DNA from: SHWC01 sp050173345
GTDB taxonomy: Bacteria > Pseudomonadota > Alphaproteobacteria > UBA828
Assembly (NCBI GenBank): GCA_050173345.1
Contig: JBFXKW010000007.1
Coordinates: 156,599-220,598 of the forward strand
Reading direction: 5' to 3'
Length of the DNA: 64,000 bases
Shown: positions 16,507 to 28,911 of the stretch, in pieces
Layout of the letters: each line of letters begins with the position of its first letter
Position numbering within the stretch: the stretch's first letter is position 1
The notes under the pieces: generated by a model
Seen by the model: only the letters and a program-made list of their open reading frames with translations
Databases searched by the model: none
Told to the model about the DNA's origin: nothing
Position numbers and translations under genes: made by a program

Positions 16507-17595
16507 ATGGCCGACGACAAGGACGACTCGCAAAAAACCGAAGAGCCGACACCGAAACGGCTGGACGATGCCCGCAAGAAGGGCCAGGTCGCCCAGTCGC
16601 GCGAGGTGTCGAGCTGGCTCATGCTGCTCACGGTGGCGATCATCGTGGTGGCGCTCGCGCCCGGCATCATGAGCGATCTCGGCCATGTCCTGCTGCCCTT
16701 CATCGAGCGCCCGCACACCTTGAGCGTCGGCTCCGACGGCATCATCGAAGGGCCGGGGCTCGCCCTGAGCTCGGTCCTCATGCCGCTCGCGGTTCCCTTC
16801 GCGCTGCTTGTCGTGGCGGCGCTCGCCACCGGGTTCCTGCAGCACGGCTTCCTGATCTCGGCCGAATCGCTCAAGCCCGATTTCAGCAAGATCTCGCCGC
16901 TCAAGGGCCTCGAGCGGATGTTCTCGAGCCGCTCGCTGGCCGAGTTCGCGAAGGGCATCCTCAAGCTCGTCGTGGTCTCGGGTGTCGGCATCGTGGCGAT
17001 CTGGCCCGAGATCGACACCATCGAGCGGCTCGTCGCCATGGGCACCGCCGGCGTTCTCGACGAGCTGCACCGCCTGGTGATGCGCCTCCTGATCGGGGTA
17101 TGCGCCATCCTCGCGGCGATCGCGGCGCTCGACTATTTCTACCAGCGCATGCAGCACCTCAAGCAGCTCCGCATGAGCCGCGAGGAGGTGCGCGAGGAAT
17201 ACAAGCAGACCGAGGGCGACCCGCACGTCAAGGCGCGCATCCGCCAGCTCCGCCAGGAACGCGCGCGCCGGCGCATGATGGCGGCGGTGCCGAGTGCCGA
17301 CGTGGTGATCACCAACCCGACCCACTTCGCCGTCGCGCTCAAATACGAGCAGGCGACCATGAGCGCGCCCCGCGTCGTCGCCAAGGGCGTGGACCTCATC
17401 GCGCACCGCATCCGCGAGGTCGCCAAGGCGAACGAGGTGCCGATCGTCGAGAACCCGCCGCTCGCCCGCGCGCTCTACGCCACGGTCGAGCTCGATGCCG
17501 AAATCCCCGGCGAGCACTACAAGGCGATCGCCGAAATCATCGGCTATGTCTGGCGCCTAAAAGGAAAGATGAAGCCCCATGCCGCGCCTAACTGA
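16507..17595 (+). CDS. flhB: Flagellar export apparatus protein FlhB
   Basis: 362 residues. Starts with the typical acidic, Lys-rich DSQKTEEPTPKRLDDARKKG segment, then four transmembrane helices and the cytosolic switch domain. The autocleavage site NPTH is at residues 270-273, matching the position in enteric FlhB, so the protein should self-cleave and switch substrate specificity from rod/hook to filament. It is last of the flagellar genes and touches the cckA region. Confidence 0.96.
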   Translation: MADDKDDSQKTEEPTPKRLDDARKKGQVAQSREVSSWLMLLTVAIIVVALAPGIMSDLGHVLLPFIERPHTLSVGSDGIIEGPGLALSSVLMPLAVPFALLVVAALATGFLQHGFLISAESLKPDFSKISPLKGLERMFSSRSLAEFAKGILKLVVVSGVGIVAIWPEIDTIERLVAMGTAGVLDELHRLVMRLLIGVCAILAAIAALDYFYQRMQHLKQLRMSREEVREEYKQTEGDPHVKARIRQLRQERARRRMMAAVPSADVVITNPTHFAVALKYEQATMSAPRVVAKGVDLIAHRIREVAKANEVPIVENPPLARALYATVELDAEIPGEHYKAIAEIIGYVWRLKGKMKPHAAPN

Positions 17596-17671
17596 GCGAA
17601 GCCTCTACTTGCCGCAAGGCCTCGGGCCGGCTAACGATTTGCGGAAGATCGGAGCCGAGGGCCATACCGCC

Positions 17672-20092
17672 ATGCGATCGTTTCTTGGCCGCAACCTTTC
17701 CGGCAGTCGGGCGATCCCTTGGTGCGGCGTGGCGGCCGCGCTCGCCGCCGTGCTCGCCGCCATCGGCCTTGCCGTCCCGGCGCTCGGCACGCTCGGCTGG
17801 ATCGGCGTCGCGAGCGCCGCGGCGGCGGCGGCCATCAGCTTCTTCGCGCGGCGGCGCCCGGCGGGCGGCGCCGAGGCGGCGTACCTCGCCGACGTGCTCG
17901 CGGGCGGCGAGGTCGGCTGGTACGTCGCCGGGACGGGCCGGCGCGAGCCCTACGTCAACGCGGCGTTCCGGCGGCTGCTCGAGCTCGACGATGCCGCGGC
18001 GGCGCCGGACCCGGCGTCGCTGCTAGCCGGGGCCCATGCGCGGCCGTCGGGCGAGGTCGTGGTCGACGTGCCGCTGCGCAGCGGCGCGGCGCGGCGGCTC
18101 GCCTTCCGCGCGGAAGCCGGTGCGGCGAACGAGCCGTCTGACCTGCGGATCTGGTCGGTGCGCGACGCCGCGGACGAGCCGGACATCTTCGATCGCCGGC
18201 TCGCCACCTATCTGGTCTCGACGCTCGATGCGGCGCCGGTCGGGCTGTTCGCGGCTGATGCCGAGGGGCGCTTCACCTTCGCGAACGAGACGCTCGGCAA
18301 GCTGCTCGGCGTGCCGCGGCGATCGCTGCTGGGCGGCGGCGCGGCCTTCGCCGATTTCGTCGCACGGACCGACGCCGGCAGCGCGCGCGGCGAGCTTTCG
18401 GGCGAATCGGAGAGCCTCGTGTTCGACCGTCCGGTCGAGCTGCGCCGCGGCGACGGCGGCACCACGGCCGCCTCGCTCAGCCTCTGCGCCGTCGGGCCGG
18501 GCGGCGACGGCCCCGTGATCGGCCTGGTGCGCGAGGTGGGCGCGAGCGAGGCGGGCAAGAGCTTCGAGGCGGTCGAGCGCCTGAGGGCGCTGTTCGAGAA
18601 CGCCCCGATCGGCATCGCGCTGCTCGACCGCGACGGCGTGGTCGTCGAATGCAACGCGGCCGTGGCGCAGCTGCTCACGCCCGAGGGCGGCAGCCCGGTC
18701 GGCTCTCGCCTCTCGGACCTGCTCGACGAGCCCGACCGCAACGAGGTGAGCGCCGCGCTCGCCGCCATCCTGATCGGCGAGCGGCGGCGCATGCCGCTCG
18801 AGGTGAGGCCGAAGCATCGCGGCGACGCGGTCGCCGCCGTGTTCGCGAGCCGGATCGAGGAGCGCGATGGCGCCGTGCAGGGCCTCATGCTGCACATGAT
18901 CGACACCACCGAGCAGAAGAACCTCGAGCTGCAATTCGCCCAGGCGCAGAAGATGCAGGCGATCGGCCAGCTCGCGGGCGGCATCGCGCACGACTTCAAC
19001 AACCTGCTGACCGCGATCATCGGATTCTGCGACCTGCTCCTGATGCGCCACCAGGCCGGCGATCATTCATTTGCCGACATCATGCAGATCAAGCAGAATG
19101 CGAGCCGTGCCGCCAACCTGGTGCGCCAGCTCCTCGCCTTCTCGCGCCAGCAGACCTTGAAGCCGACCGTGCTCTCAGTCACCGACGTGCTCGCCGAGCT
19201 CTCCAACCTGATCCGCCGCCTGATCGGCGAGTCGATCGAGCTCAAGGTCGTGCATGGCCGCGACGTCGGCTTCATCAAGGCGGACCAGGGCCAGCTCGAA
19301 CAGGTGATCGTCAATCTCGCGGTGAACGCGCGCGACGCCATGCCCGAAGGCGGCGTGCTCACCGTGCGCACGCGGAACGTCAGCCGCACCGAGTCCGTGA
19401 CCATGGGGCACGAGCTGCTGCCGGCCGGCGAGTACGTGCTGCTCGAGGTCTCGGATACCGGCGTCGGCATTCCGAAGGAGCATCTCGGCAAGATCTTCGA
19501 GCCGTTCTTCACGACCAAGGGCGTCGGCGCCGGCACCGGGCTCGGGCTCTCGACCGTCTACGGCATCATCAAGCAGTTCGGCGGCTACATCTTCTGCGAC
19601 AGCCAGGTGCAGAGCGGCACCGCGTTCTCGATCTTCCTGCCGCGGCACCACGACGTCCGCCCCGAGGTCGCGCTGCCGTCCGCGGCCGGCGAGCGCGCCA
19701 ACGATTCGGTGGACCTCACCGGGCGCGGCACCATCCTGCTCGTCGAGGACGAGGCGCCGGTGCGCATGTTCGGCGCCCGCGCGCTGCGCAACAAGGGCTA
19801 CACCGTGCTCGAGGCCGACAGCGGCGAGGCCGCGCTCGAGGTGATCAACGCCGCGCGGCAGACGATCGACCTCCTGATCACCGACGTGGTGATGCCGCGC
19901 ATGGACGGCCCGACCCTGACCAAGCAGGTGCGCTCGCGCCTGCCGACGCTCAAGGTCATCTACATCTCGGGCTATGCGGAGGACGCCTTCCGCTCCAGCA
20001 TCGGCGCCGACATTAACTTCCTGCCCAAGCCGTTCAGCCTGCGCCAGCTCGCCACCAAGGTCAAAGAGGTGATGACCGACACCGCGGCCTAG
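17672..20092 (+). CDS. cckA: Cell-cycle hybrid histidine kinase CckA
   Basis: 806 residues from the ATG at 17672; an in-frame ATG at 17579 would add 31 residues and overlap flhB by 17 bp. Two N-terminal transmembrane helices, then PAS modules (about 200-300 and 310-410), HisKA with GGIAHDFNNLLTAIIGF (phospho-His440), and HATPase with DTGVGIPKEH and GTGLGLSTVYG. The C-terminal receiver has Asp738 in ITDVVMPRMDG. This order and the DFNN H-box are diagnostic for CckA, which phosphorylates ChpT and through it CtrA. A CtrA box precedes the same gene cluster. flhB-cckA adjacency is common in alphaproteobacteria. Confidence 0.92.
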   Translation: MRSFLGRNLSGSRAIPWCGVAAALAAVLAAIGLAVPALGTLGWIGVASAAAAAAISFFARRRPAGGAEAAYLADVLAGGEVGWYVAGTGRREPYVNAAFRRLLELDDAAAAPDPASLLAGAHARPSGEVVVDVPLRSGAARRLAFRAEAGAANEPSDLRIWSVRDAADEPDIFDRRLATYLVSTLDAAPVGLFAADAEGRFTFANETLGKLLGVPRRSLLGGGAAFADFVARTDAGSARGELSGESESLVFDRPVELRRGDGGTTAASLSLCAVGPGGDGPVIGLVREVGASEAGKSFEAVERLRALFENAPIGIALLDRDGVVVECNAAVAQLLTPEGGSPVGSRLSDLLDEPDRNEVSAALAAILIGERRRMPLEVRPKHRGDAVAAVFASRIEERDGAVQGLMLHMIDTTEQKNLELQFAQAQKMQAIGQLAGGIAHDFNNLLTAIIGFCDLLLMRHQAGDHSFADIMQIKQNASRAANLVRQLLAFSRQQTLKPTVLSVTDVLAELSNLIRRLIGESIELKVVHGRDVGFIKADQGQLEQVIVNLAVNARDAMPEGGVLTVRTRNVSRTESVTMGHELLPAGEYVLLEVSDTGVGIPKEHLGKIFEPFFTTKGVGAGTGLGLSTVYGIIKQFGGYIFCDSQVQSGTAFSIFLPRHHDVRPEVALPSAAGERANDSVDLTGRGTILLVEDEAPVRMFGARALRNKGYTVLEADSGEAALEVINAARQTIDLLITDVVMPRMDGPTLTKQVRSRLPTLKVIYISGYAEDAFRSSIGADINFLPKPFSLRQLATKVKEVMTDTAA

Positions 20093-20094
20093 TA

Positions 20095-20129
20095 CCAAGC
20101 CTCGATGAGTTCAGCTCGTCGAGGCTTGG
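20095..20129 (+). terminator. Strong hairpin after cckA
   Basis: A 15-bp stem (20095-20109 with 20115-20129, one G-U pair) around loop TTCAG, beginning two bases after the cckA stop codon. No U tract follows, so it may act as a factor-dependent terminator or mRNA 3' protector. Confidence 0.65.
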
Positions 20130-20203
20130 CCGGCGCGACCGCGCCGCGCCGCTTATGCGGCGAAAGCCAAGCGCGCGGATGCGCGCGCCCGGCGATTGAG
20201 GGC

Positions 20204-20233
20204 GTCCCGATGATCGGGTTCGATCATCGGGAC
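20204..20233. terminator. Second hairpin at the convergent gene end
   Basis: GTCCCGATGATCG (20204-20216) pairs perfectly with CGATCATCGGGAC (20221-20233) around GGTT. It covers the stop codon of the DedA/PAP2/LssY gene and probably terminates that leftward transcript. Confidence 0.55.
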
Positions 20234-22302
20234 CCAATATAAGGTGCCTGGACGAGCACCGTGCTGCCGTCCCATGTGTGCTCGGGCCTGCGCGGCGGGC
20301 GCAGGGACGGCCCGGCCCTGGTTTCGAGAACGGCGCCCGCCACGTCGCGGGCGAGCTCGGCGGCGGCCTCCCCAAAGCCGGTCGCGCCCGGCGGCAGCGC
20401 AATCAGCCCATAGAGATGCCGCTCGCCATAGAGCTCGTGCTCGACCGTGCCGAGCAAGAGCGGCGCGGCGACGTCGCCGTCCAGGCGATGGCCGAGGTCC
20501 CACAGGTGCAGCACGAGCCGGCCGCCATCGCTCGGCTTGACCATGACCAGCACCTCGCGGCGCCCCTCCCAGAAGCGGGCGAGCACGGGGCGGGTTTCGA
20601 GGTCCTCCGGCGTCGAGCCGGTGATGAGGTCGGCGGCCGCGACCAAATCCCAGCGCGCCGGGCGCTGCCAGCCGCTCGTCTCCAGCAGCGCCACCGCCTC
20701 GTCGGGCGTGGCCGCGACCTGGACGTTGATCGGCTCCTCGAAGCCGCCGGTGAAATCGACCCGATAAGCGGGCAGCCCGGCCCAGCCCTCGCCGCGCCAG
20801 GTTTCGGCGACGACGGGGGTCACGCGGTCCTTCGGGGCCAGCGCGGCGATGCGGGCGTCGTAGCTGGTCGCGGCATTGATCGCGCCGGCGGCGATCAGCG
20901 CGATCAGCCCGAACCAGCCGACCAGTCCGGTGAAGCGCTGCTCGATCTGGGCGATGTGCCGCCAGGTCGCCGCGGTGAGGATGAGCAGCGCGGCGATGCC
21001 GATCAGGATGCCGCCGGCAAGGCCTGAGACGTAGAGCTGTCCGACATAGAGCTGCGCGATGCTGAGCAGGCTGATGAAGCCGAACGCGGCAGCGAAGCCG
21101 GCGAGCTTGAGCCCCACATTGCGCACCCGGTGCGTCGCCAGGATGCCGAAATAGCCGAGGATGGTGACCGATATGGCGGCATGGCCGACCGGCAGCGCAC
21201 GCTGCACGGCGAGGCCGACGCCCTCGGCCGCGTTGGCCTCGGCGACCAGCCCGATCAGGCTGGTCGAGGCGAAGGCGATGGCGATGGCGAGCGCCCAATA
21301 GGTCGACACCAGCCAGGCGCGGCGCAGCAGCAGCGCCGCCAGCACGGCAGCGCTCATCGTCAGGATCACCGGCGTCTCGCCGAACGCGGCGAGCACCACC
21401 ATGATGTCGTCGGCCCACGGGTTGCGCAGGCCGTTGATCGCATCGAGCATGGCGGTGTTGGCGTCCGCGATCGGATCGCCCACCGAGACCGCGCGCACCA
21501 GCGCGATGACGCCGATGAAGAGCCCGACGGTCGCGAGCCAGAGCGCGGCCATGCCGATGACCTCCAGCCGCTCGCGGTCGAGCAGGTAAACCAGTGCCTT
21601 TGCGGCGTGGCGCACAACCGGCCAGCGCGAGGCGGCCTCGGCATGGGTCCATGCTGAGAGGCGCTCGAGCGTGGTCGGGCCGAACAGGATGGAGAAGCCG
21701 CGCGCCCGCTTGGCCGACCAGTAGACCAGGTAGGCGATCAGGCCGGCGATCACCAGGAGCGCGACGAGCCGGCCGGTCACCGCGCCCGAGAAGCGCAGCC
21801 CGATGCCGACCACGATGCCCGGCACGAGATGCAGCACGGCCGCGATCACCGCCGACAGCACGTTGTAGAAGAAGAACTTGCCGGTCGGGATGTCGGCGAC
21901 GCCGGCGACGAACGGCACGATCGGGCGGATCTGGCCGATCAGCCGCGCGGCGAGCAGCGCCTTGCCGGTATGGCGGTGGACCATGCGCTCGGCGAACTCG
22001 ACCGTGCGCTGGCGCTTCTGGAAGAACTTGAGCGCGAGGATGCGCTCGCGATAGTGCCGCCCCATCCAATAGCCGATCGCATCGCCGGCCACGCCCCCGA
22101 GCACCAGCGAGGCCGCCGCGATCGAGAGCGGCACGCTGCCCTGGCCGACCAGCACGCCGACGCCGAACAGCATGATGGTGCCGGGGATGAAGAAGCCGAT
22201 CACCAGCAGCGTCTCGACGAAGGCGATGAGGAAGGTGACGACGCCCGCCAGATGCGGGTGCGCGGCGATCCAGTCCAGGACGAGTTGCGCCCACTCGTTC
22301 AT
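20224..22302 (-). CDS. DedA (VTT) / PAP2-like / LssY C-terminal fusion membrane protein
   Basis: 692 residues in three parts. Residues about 1-195 form a DedA/SNARE-associated domain: ETLLVIGFFIPGT, GDAIGYWMGRHY and RLIGQIRPIVPFVAG are its motifs. Residues about 215-440 form a PAP2-fold membrane domain. Residues about 480-690 form the soluble LssY C-terminal domain. DedA proteins flip undecaprenyl phosphate or phospholipids and PAP2 enzymes dephosphorylate lipid pyrophosphates. The PAP2 motifs are degenerate: PSGH reads PVGH and the last motif lacks Arg and His (QLYVGQLYVSGLAGG), so phosphatase activity is doubtful. Monocistronic, divergent from recA. Confidence 0.85.
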   Translation of the reverse strand: MNEWAQLVLDWIAAHPHLAGVVTFLIAFVETLLVIGFFIPGTIMLFGVGVLVGQGSVPLSIAAASLVLGGVAGDAIGYWMGRHYRERILALKFFQKRQRTVEFAERMVHRHTGKALLAARLIGQIRPIVPFVAGVADIPTGKFFFYNVLSAVIAAVLHLVPGIVVGIGLRFSGAVTGRLVALLVIAGLIAYLVYWSAKRARGFSILFGPTTLERLSAWTHAEAASRWPVVRHAAKALVYLLDRERLEVIGMAALWLATVGLFIGVIALVRAVSVGDPIADANTAMLDAINGLRNPWADDIMVVLAAFGETPVILTMSAAVLAALLLRRAWLVSTYWALAIAIAFASTSLIGLVAEANAAEGVGLAVQRALPVGHAAISVTILGYFGILATHRVRNVGLKLAGFAAAFGFISLLSIAQLYVGQLYVSGLAGGILIGIAALLILTAATWRHIAQIEQRFTGLVGWFGLIALIAAGAINAATSYDARIAALAPKDRVTPVVAETWRGEGWAGLPAYRVDFTGGFEEPINVQVAATPDEAVALLETSGWQRPARWDLVAAADLITGSTPEDLETRPVLARFWEGRREVLVMVKPSDGGRLVLHLWDLGHRLDGDVAAPLLLGTVEHELYGERHLYGLIALPPGATGFGEAAAELARDVAGAVLETRAGPSLRPPRRPEHTWDGSTVLVQAPYIGSR

Positions 22303-22454
22303 GGCGGCGGCGAGGCTGCACGCACGGCCAAATTCCCTGGCTGGCTTCGCACGGAGGAAGAGGTCCGGTGGCGGCCGGTCTCGAATCGGCCGAGCCGGAG
22401 CATGCCATCGCGGCCGGGGCGGCTCAACCGTCGGGTCGCGCCGGCGAGCCGCCG

Positions 22455-22469
22455 GAACGAGCCTCGAAC
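22455..22469. promoter_or_regulatory. LexA (SOS) box upstream of recA
   Basis: GAACGAGCCTCGAAC is an exact GAAC-N7-GAAC match, the alphaproteobacterial LexA site, 120 bp before the recA start in the recA/DedA divergent region. A possible promoter (TCGAAC, 17 bp, TATTAA at 22487-22492) would overlap it. Confidence 0.7.
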
Positions 22470-22588
22470 AGGCAGAAGATAGCTCATATTAATCAATATC
22501 TTGAAAGTAACGCTTGCGTGCAGGAACAAAACCGGTACATTGGCCGCGTTGCAGTCGGATAGCCGCCAAGGGAAGATGGGAGGCCGTG

Positions 22589-23680
<1,092 letters not shown>

Positions 23681-24004
23681 GCGCTGCGGCTTCGGATGCC
23701 GGTTAAGATCGCTGTTATGGTTACCCGCACCTAAATCGTCATTGCCGGGCTTGACCCGCCTGCGGGCCGAAGCCCTTCGGCGGGCGAAGGCCCGGCAATC
23801 CAGGAATCCCTGGCAGCCGCCACGCCGCCGGCCCCTGGATGCCCCCGCCTGCGCGGGGCATGACGAAGAAGGGGTGTCGTGCGCGCTCTTCCCAAGGTTC
23901 GAGCTGCACCCCCCCTTGCTGGACAGTTGCGGGGGCGGGCGCTAAATAGCGAGCCCTGAGGGCGGCGCGTCCCGTGCGGCGTCCGCCGATCCGGGGCATT
24001 GGCC
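23681..24004. other. recA-alaS intergenic region
   Basis: 324 bp without a convincing gene. It holds a palindromic repeat (23737-23865) and the presumed alaS promoter and leader. Short open frames here have no recognisable motif and run through the repeat. No riboswitch or tRNA was seen. Confidence 0.6.
23737..23865. repeat. Dispersed palindromic intergenic repeat, copy 1
   Basis: Begins CGTCATTGCCGGGCTTGACC and ends in GGGGCATGACG. ATTGCCGGGC (23741-23750) pairs with GCCCGGCAAT (23790-23799), enclosing a smaller GC hairpin. Elements of this CGTCATTGCCGGGCTTGACC...CATGACG type are widespread in alphaproteobacterial intergenic DNA. A related copy lies on the other side of alaS. Confidence 0.75.
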
Positions 24005-26656
<2,652 letters not shown>

Positions 26657-26690
26657 CGGCCGGCGCCAAGACCGTTGGATCACTGCCATC

Positions 26691-26776
26691 CGTCGTCCCC
26701 CGGCTTGACCGGGGGACCCATGCCTGCAACGAGCTCGTTGATCGATGGATGGCCCGGTCAAGCCGGGCCATGACGA
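26691..26776. repeat. Dispersed palindromic intergenic repeat, copy 2
   Basis: Three hairpins in a row: GTCCCCCGG-CTTGA-CCGGGGGAC (26695-26717), CAACGAGCTCGTTG, and GGCCCGG-TCAAG-CCGGGCC, ending ATGACGAA. It shares the CCGGCTTGACC and CATGACGA features with copy 1 and lies between convergent alaS and icd, where it may terminate both. Confidence 0.72.
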
Positions 26777-26811
26777 AAGAATAAGAAAGCGAAGCCTCAG
26801 CCCGCCCCGCG

Positions 26812-28029
26812 CTACCCCGCCAGCGTCTTCTCCAGCGTTGCCTTGATGGCGTCGAGGAAGGTCTGGGTGTTGACCCATTTCTGCTTCGGGCCGATCAGGA
26901 GCGCGAGGTCCTTGGTCATGGTGCCGCCCTCGACGGTGCTGACGCAGGCCGCCTCGAGCGCGGACGCGAACTTGTCGAGCGGCGCGTTGCCGTCGAGCTT
27001 GGCGCGGTGCTTGAACCCGCCGGTCCAGGCGAAGATCGAGGCGATCGGGTTGGTCGAGGTCTCCTCGCCGCGCTGATAGGCGCGGAAGTGACGCGTCACC
27101 GTGCCGTGCGCGGCCTCGGCCTCGACCGTCTTGCCGTCCGGCGTCAGCAGCACCGAGGTCATCAGGCCGAGCGAGCCGAAGCCCTGCGCCAGCGAATCCG
27201 ACTGCACGTCACCGTCATAGTTCTTGCACGCCCAGATGAACTTGCCCGAAGTCTTCATGGCGAACGCCACCATGTCGTCGATCAGGCGGTGCTCGTAGAT
27301 GATGCCGGCCTTCTCGAACCTGGCCTTGAACTCCGCCTCGTAGAGCTCCTGGAACAGGTCCTTGAAGCGGCCGTCATAGGCCTTGAGGATCGTGTTTTTG
27401 GTCGACAGATAGACCGGCCAGCCGCGCATCAGGCCGTAGGCGAGGCAGGCGCGCGCGAAGTCGCGGATCGAGTCGTCGAGGTTGTACATGGCGAGCGCGA
27501 CGCCGCCGCCCGGGAACTGGAACACCTCGTGCTCGATCGGCTTGCCGCCGCCCTCGGGCTCGAACCTGATGGTGAGCTTGCCCTTGCCGGGCACCACGAA
27601 ATCGGTTGCGCGGTACTGGTCGCCGAAGGCGTGGCGGCCGATCACGATCGGGTCGGTCCAGCTCGGCACCAGGCGCGGCACGTTCTTGCAGATGATCGGC
27701 TCGCGGAACACGGTGCCGCCCAGGATGTTGCGGATCGTGCCGTTCGGCGAGCGCCACATCTTCTTGAGCTTGAACTCCTCGACCCTCGCCTCGTCCGGCG
27801 TGATGGTGGCGCACTTGACGCCGACGCCGTGCTTCCTGATCGCGTTCGCCGCGTCGATGGTGACCTGGTCGTCGGTCGCATCGCGATGCTCCATGCCGAG
27901 GTCGTAGTATTCGAGCGTGACGTCGAGATAGGGCAGGATCAGCTTGTCCTTGATCCACGCCCAGATGACGCGAGTCATCTCGTCGCCGTCGAGCTCGACG
28001 ACGGGGTTGGCGACCTTGATCTTGTTCAT
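26812..28029 (-). CDS. icd: Isocitrate dehydrogenase (NADP+)
   Basis: 405 residues of the eukaryote-like homodimeric IDH type usual in alphaproteobacteria. Begins MNKIKVANPVVELDGDEMTR. The isocitrate-binding segment RSPNGTIRNILGGTVFREPI and metal-binding DGDVQSDSLAQGFGSLGLMTS are present, as is the NADP-binding HGTVTRHFRAYQRGEETSTNPIAS. It catalyses isocitrate to 2-oxoglutarate in the TCA cycle. It is convergent with alaS, separated by the repeat at 26691-26776. Confidence 0.97.
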   Translation of the reverse strand: MNKIKVANPVVELDGDEMTRVIWAWIKDKLILPYLDVTLEYYDLGMEHRDATDDQVTIDAANAIRKHGVGVKCATITPDEARVEEFKLKKMWRSPNGTIRNILGGTVFREPIICKNVPRLVPSWTDPIVIGRHAFGDQYRATDFVVPGKGKLTIRFEPEGGGKPIEHEVFQFPGGGVALAMYNLDDSIRDFARACLAYGLMRGWPVYLSTKNTILKAYDGRFKDLFQELYEAEFKARFEKAGIIYEHRLIDDMVAFAMKTSGKFIWACKNYDGDVQSDSLAQGFGSLGLMTSVLLTPDGKTVEAEAAHGTVTRHFRAYQRGEETSTNPIASIFAWTGGFKHRAKLDGNAPLDKFASALEAACVSTVEGGTMTKDLALLIGPKQKWVNTQTFLDAIKATLEKTLAG

Positions 28030-28130
28030 TGATACGCTCCGGATGAGGCTGGTCGAGTAGCTTGAGCCGGCGGACCTTAGCACCCCGATCCGGCCCGTCA
28101 AAGACTCCGGCCCGGCGCGGTTTGGCGCGC

Positions 28131-28718
28131 TCAGGCGAGGTCGGCGCGGCCCGCCTCGGCACGCCCGATGGTGGTCTCGTCGATCGCCTCGAACAGCGCC
28201 TCGACGCTCGGCACCACGACGAGCAGCTTCCTGGTCTCGGCCGGCGCGAAGCCCTCGCCGATGATCTGGTCGATCAGCGTGACGAGCGGGTCCCAATAGC
28301 CGGTGCTGTTGACCAGGAAGATCGGCTTGTGGTGCAGCCCGAGCATCTTCCAGGTGAGCATCTCGAACAGCTCGTCGAGCGTACCGAAGCCGCCGGGCAG
28401 CACTGCGAAGCCGTCGGCGCGCTCGAACATGTGCTGCTTGCGCTCGTGCATGGTCTCGACCAGCACGGTCTCGGTCAGGCCGGTGTGCTTGAGCTCGAGC
28501 GCCGCGAGATGGCGCGGGATGACGCCGATCGCGACGCCCCCGCCCGCGATCACCGCGTTCGCCACCACGTTCATCAGCCCGATCCCGCCCGCGCCATAGA
28601 TCAGCGAAATGCCGCGCGCGGCGAGGCCGGCGCCGAGTGCGGCGGCCGCCCGGCCATGCTGCGGCTCGGTGCCCTCGCGCGAGCCGCAATAGACGCAAAG
28701 CGAACGGATGCGCCGCAT
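28131..28718 (-). CDS. LOG family protein (nucleoside 5'-monophosphate phosphoribohydrolase)
   Basis: 195 residues, Rossmann-like. The signature PGGFGTLDE, the upstream MHERKQHMF and the N-terminal VYCGSREG define the LOG (Lonely Guy) family. Plant homologues release free cytokinin from riboside monophosphates; bacterial ones hydrolyse AMP or related nucleotides and often have no known role. I chose ATG at 28718 over TTG at 28724. Nothing nearby suggests cytokinin synthesis. Confidence 0.86.
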   Translation of the reverse strand: MRRIRSLCVYCGSREGTEPQHGRAAAALGAGLAARGISLIYGAGGIGLMNVVANAVIAGGGVAIGVIPRHLAALELKHTGLTETVLVETMHERKQHMFERADGFAVLPGGFGTLDELFEMLTWKMLGLHHKPIFLVNSTGYWDPLVTLIDQIIGEGFAPAETRKLLVVVPSVEALFEAIDETTIGRAEAGRADLA

Positions 28719-28807
28719 GCTCAAAATCTTGTTACCGCTTTCGTTCGGTGCATCAGCGAGACTGGTGGACGGCGGCTAACTGAGGCTTCCGGCTGGCCGG
28801 CGCAAGT

Positions 28808-28825
28808 AGTTACGAATCGGTAACT
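28808..28825. promoter_or_regulatory. Operator-like palindrome between LOG and cytochrome genes
   Basis: AGTTACGAATCGGTAACT has perfect 6-bp arms (AGTTAC/GTAACT) around six bases. It lies in the divergent promoter region, 90 bp from the LOG start and 87 bp from the cytochrome start. The binding protein is unknown. Confidence 0.4.
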
Positions 28826-28911
28826 TATCCGAGAGAGCGACCGCCGGCGTTGTGCCGGCAAGGCGTGCAAGGGCGAGGGCGCATCGACGATATCCACAAA
28901 CGGAGGGGCAT

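Noticed and set aside
15442..17517. Long minus-strand open frame across fliR and flhB
   Set aside because: Composition is Arg/Glu/His/Gln low complexity, typical of antisense frames of GC-rich genes.
17579..17671. Upstream ATG for cckA at 17579
   Set aside because: It would add 31 polar residues before the first membrane helix and overlap flhB; 17672 is a better fit, though the longer start is not excluded.
23742..23945. 67-codon open frame between recA and alaS
   Set aside because: It lies across a dispersed palindromic repeat and has no recognisable protein features.
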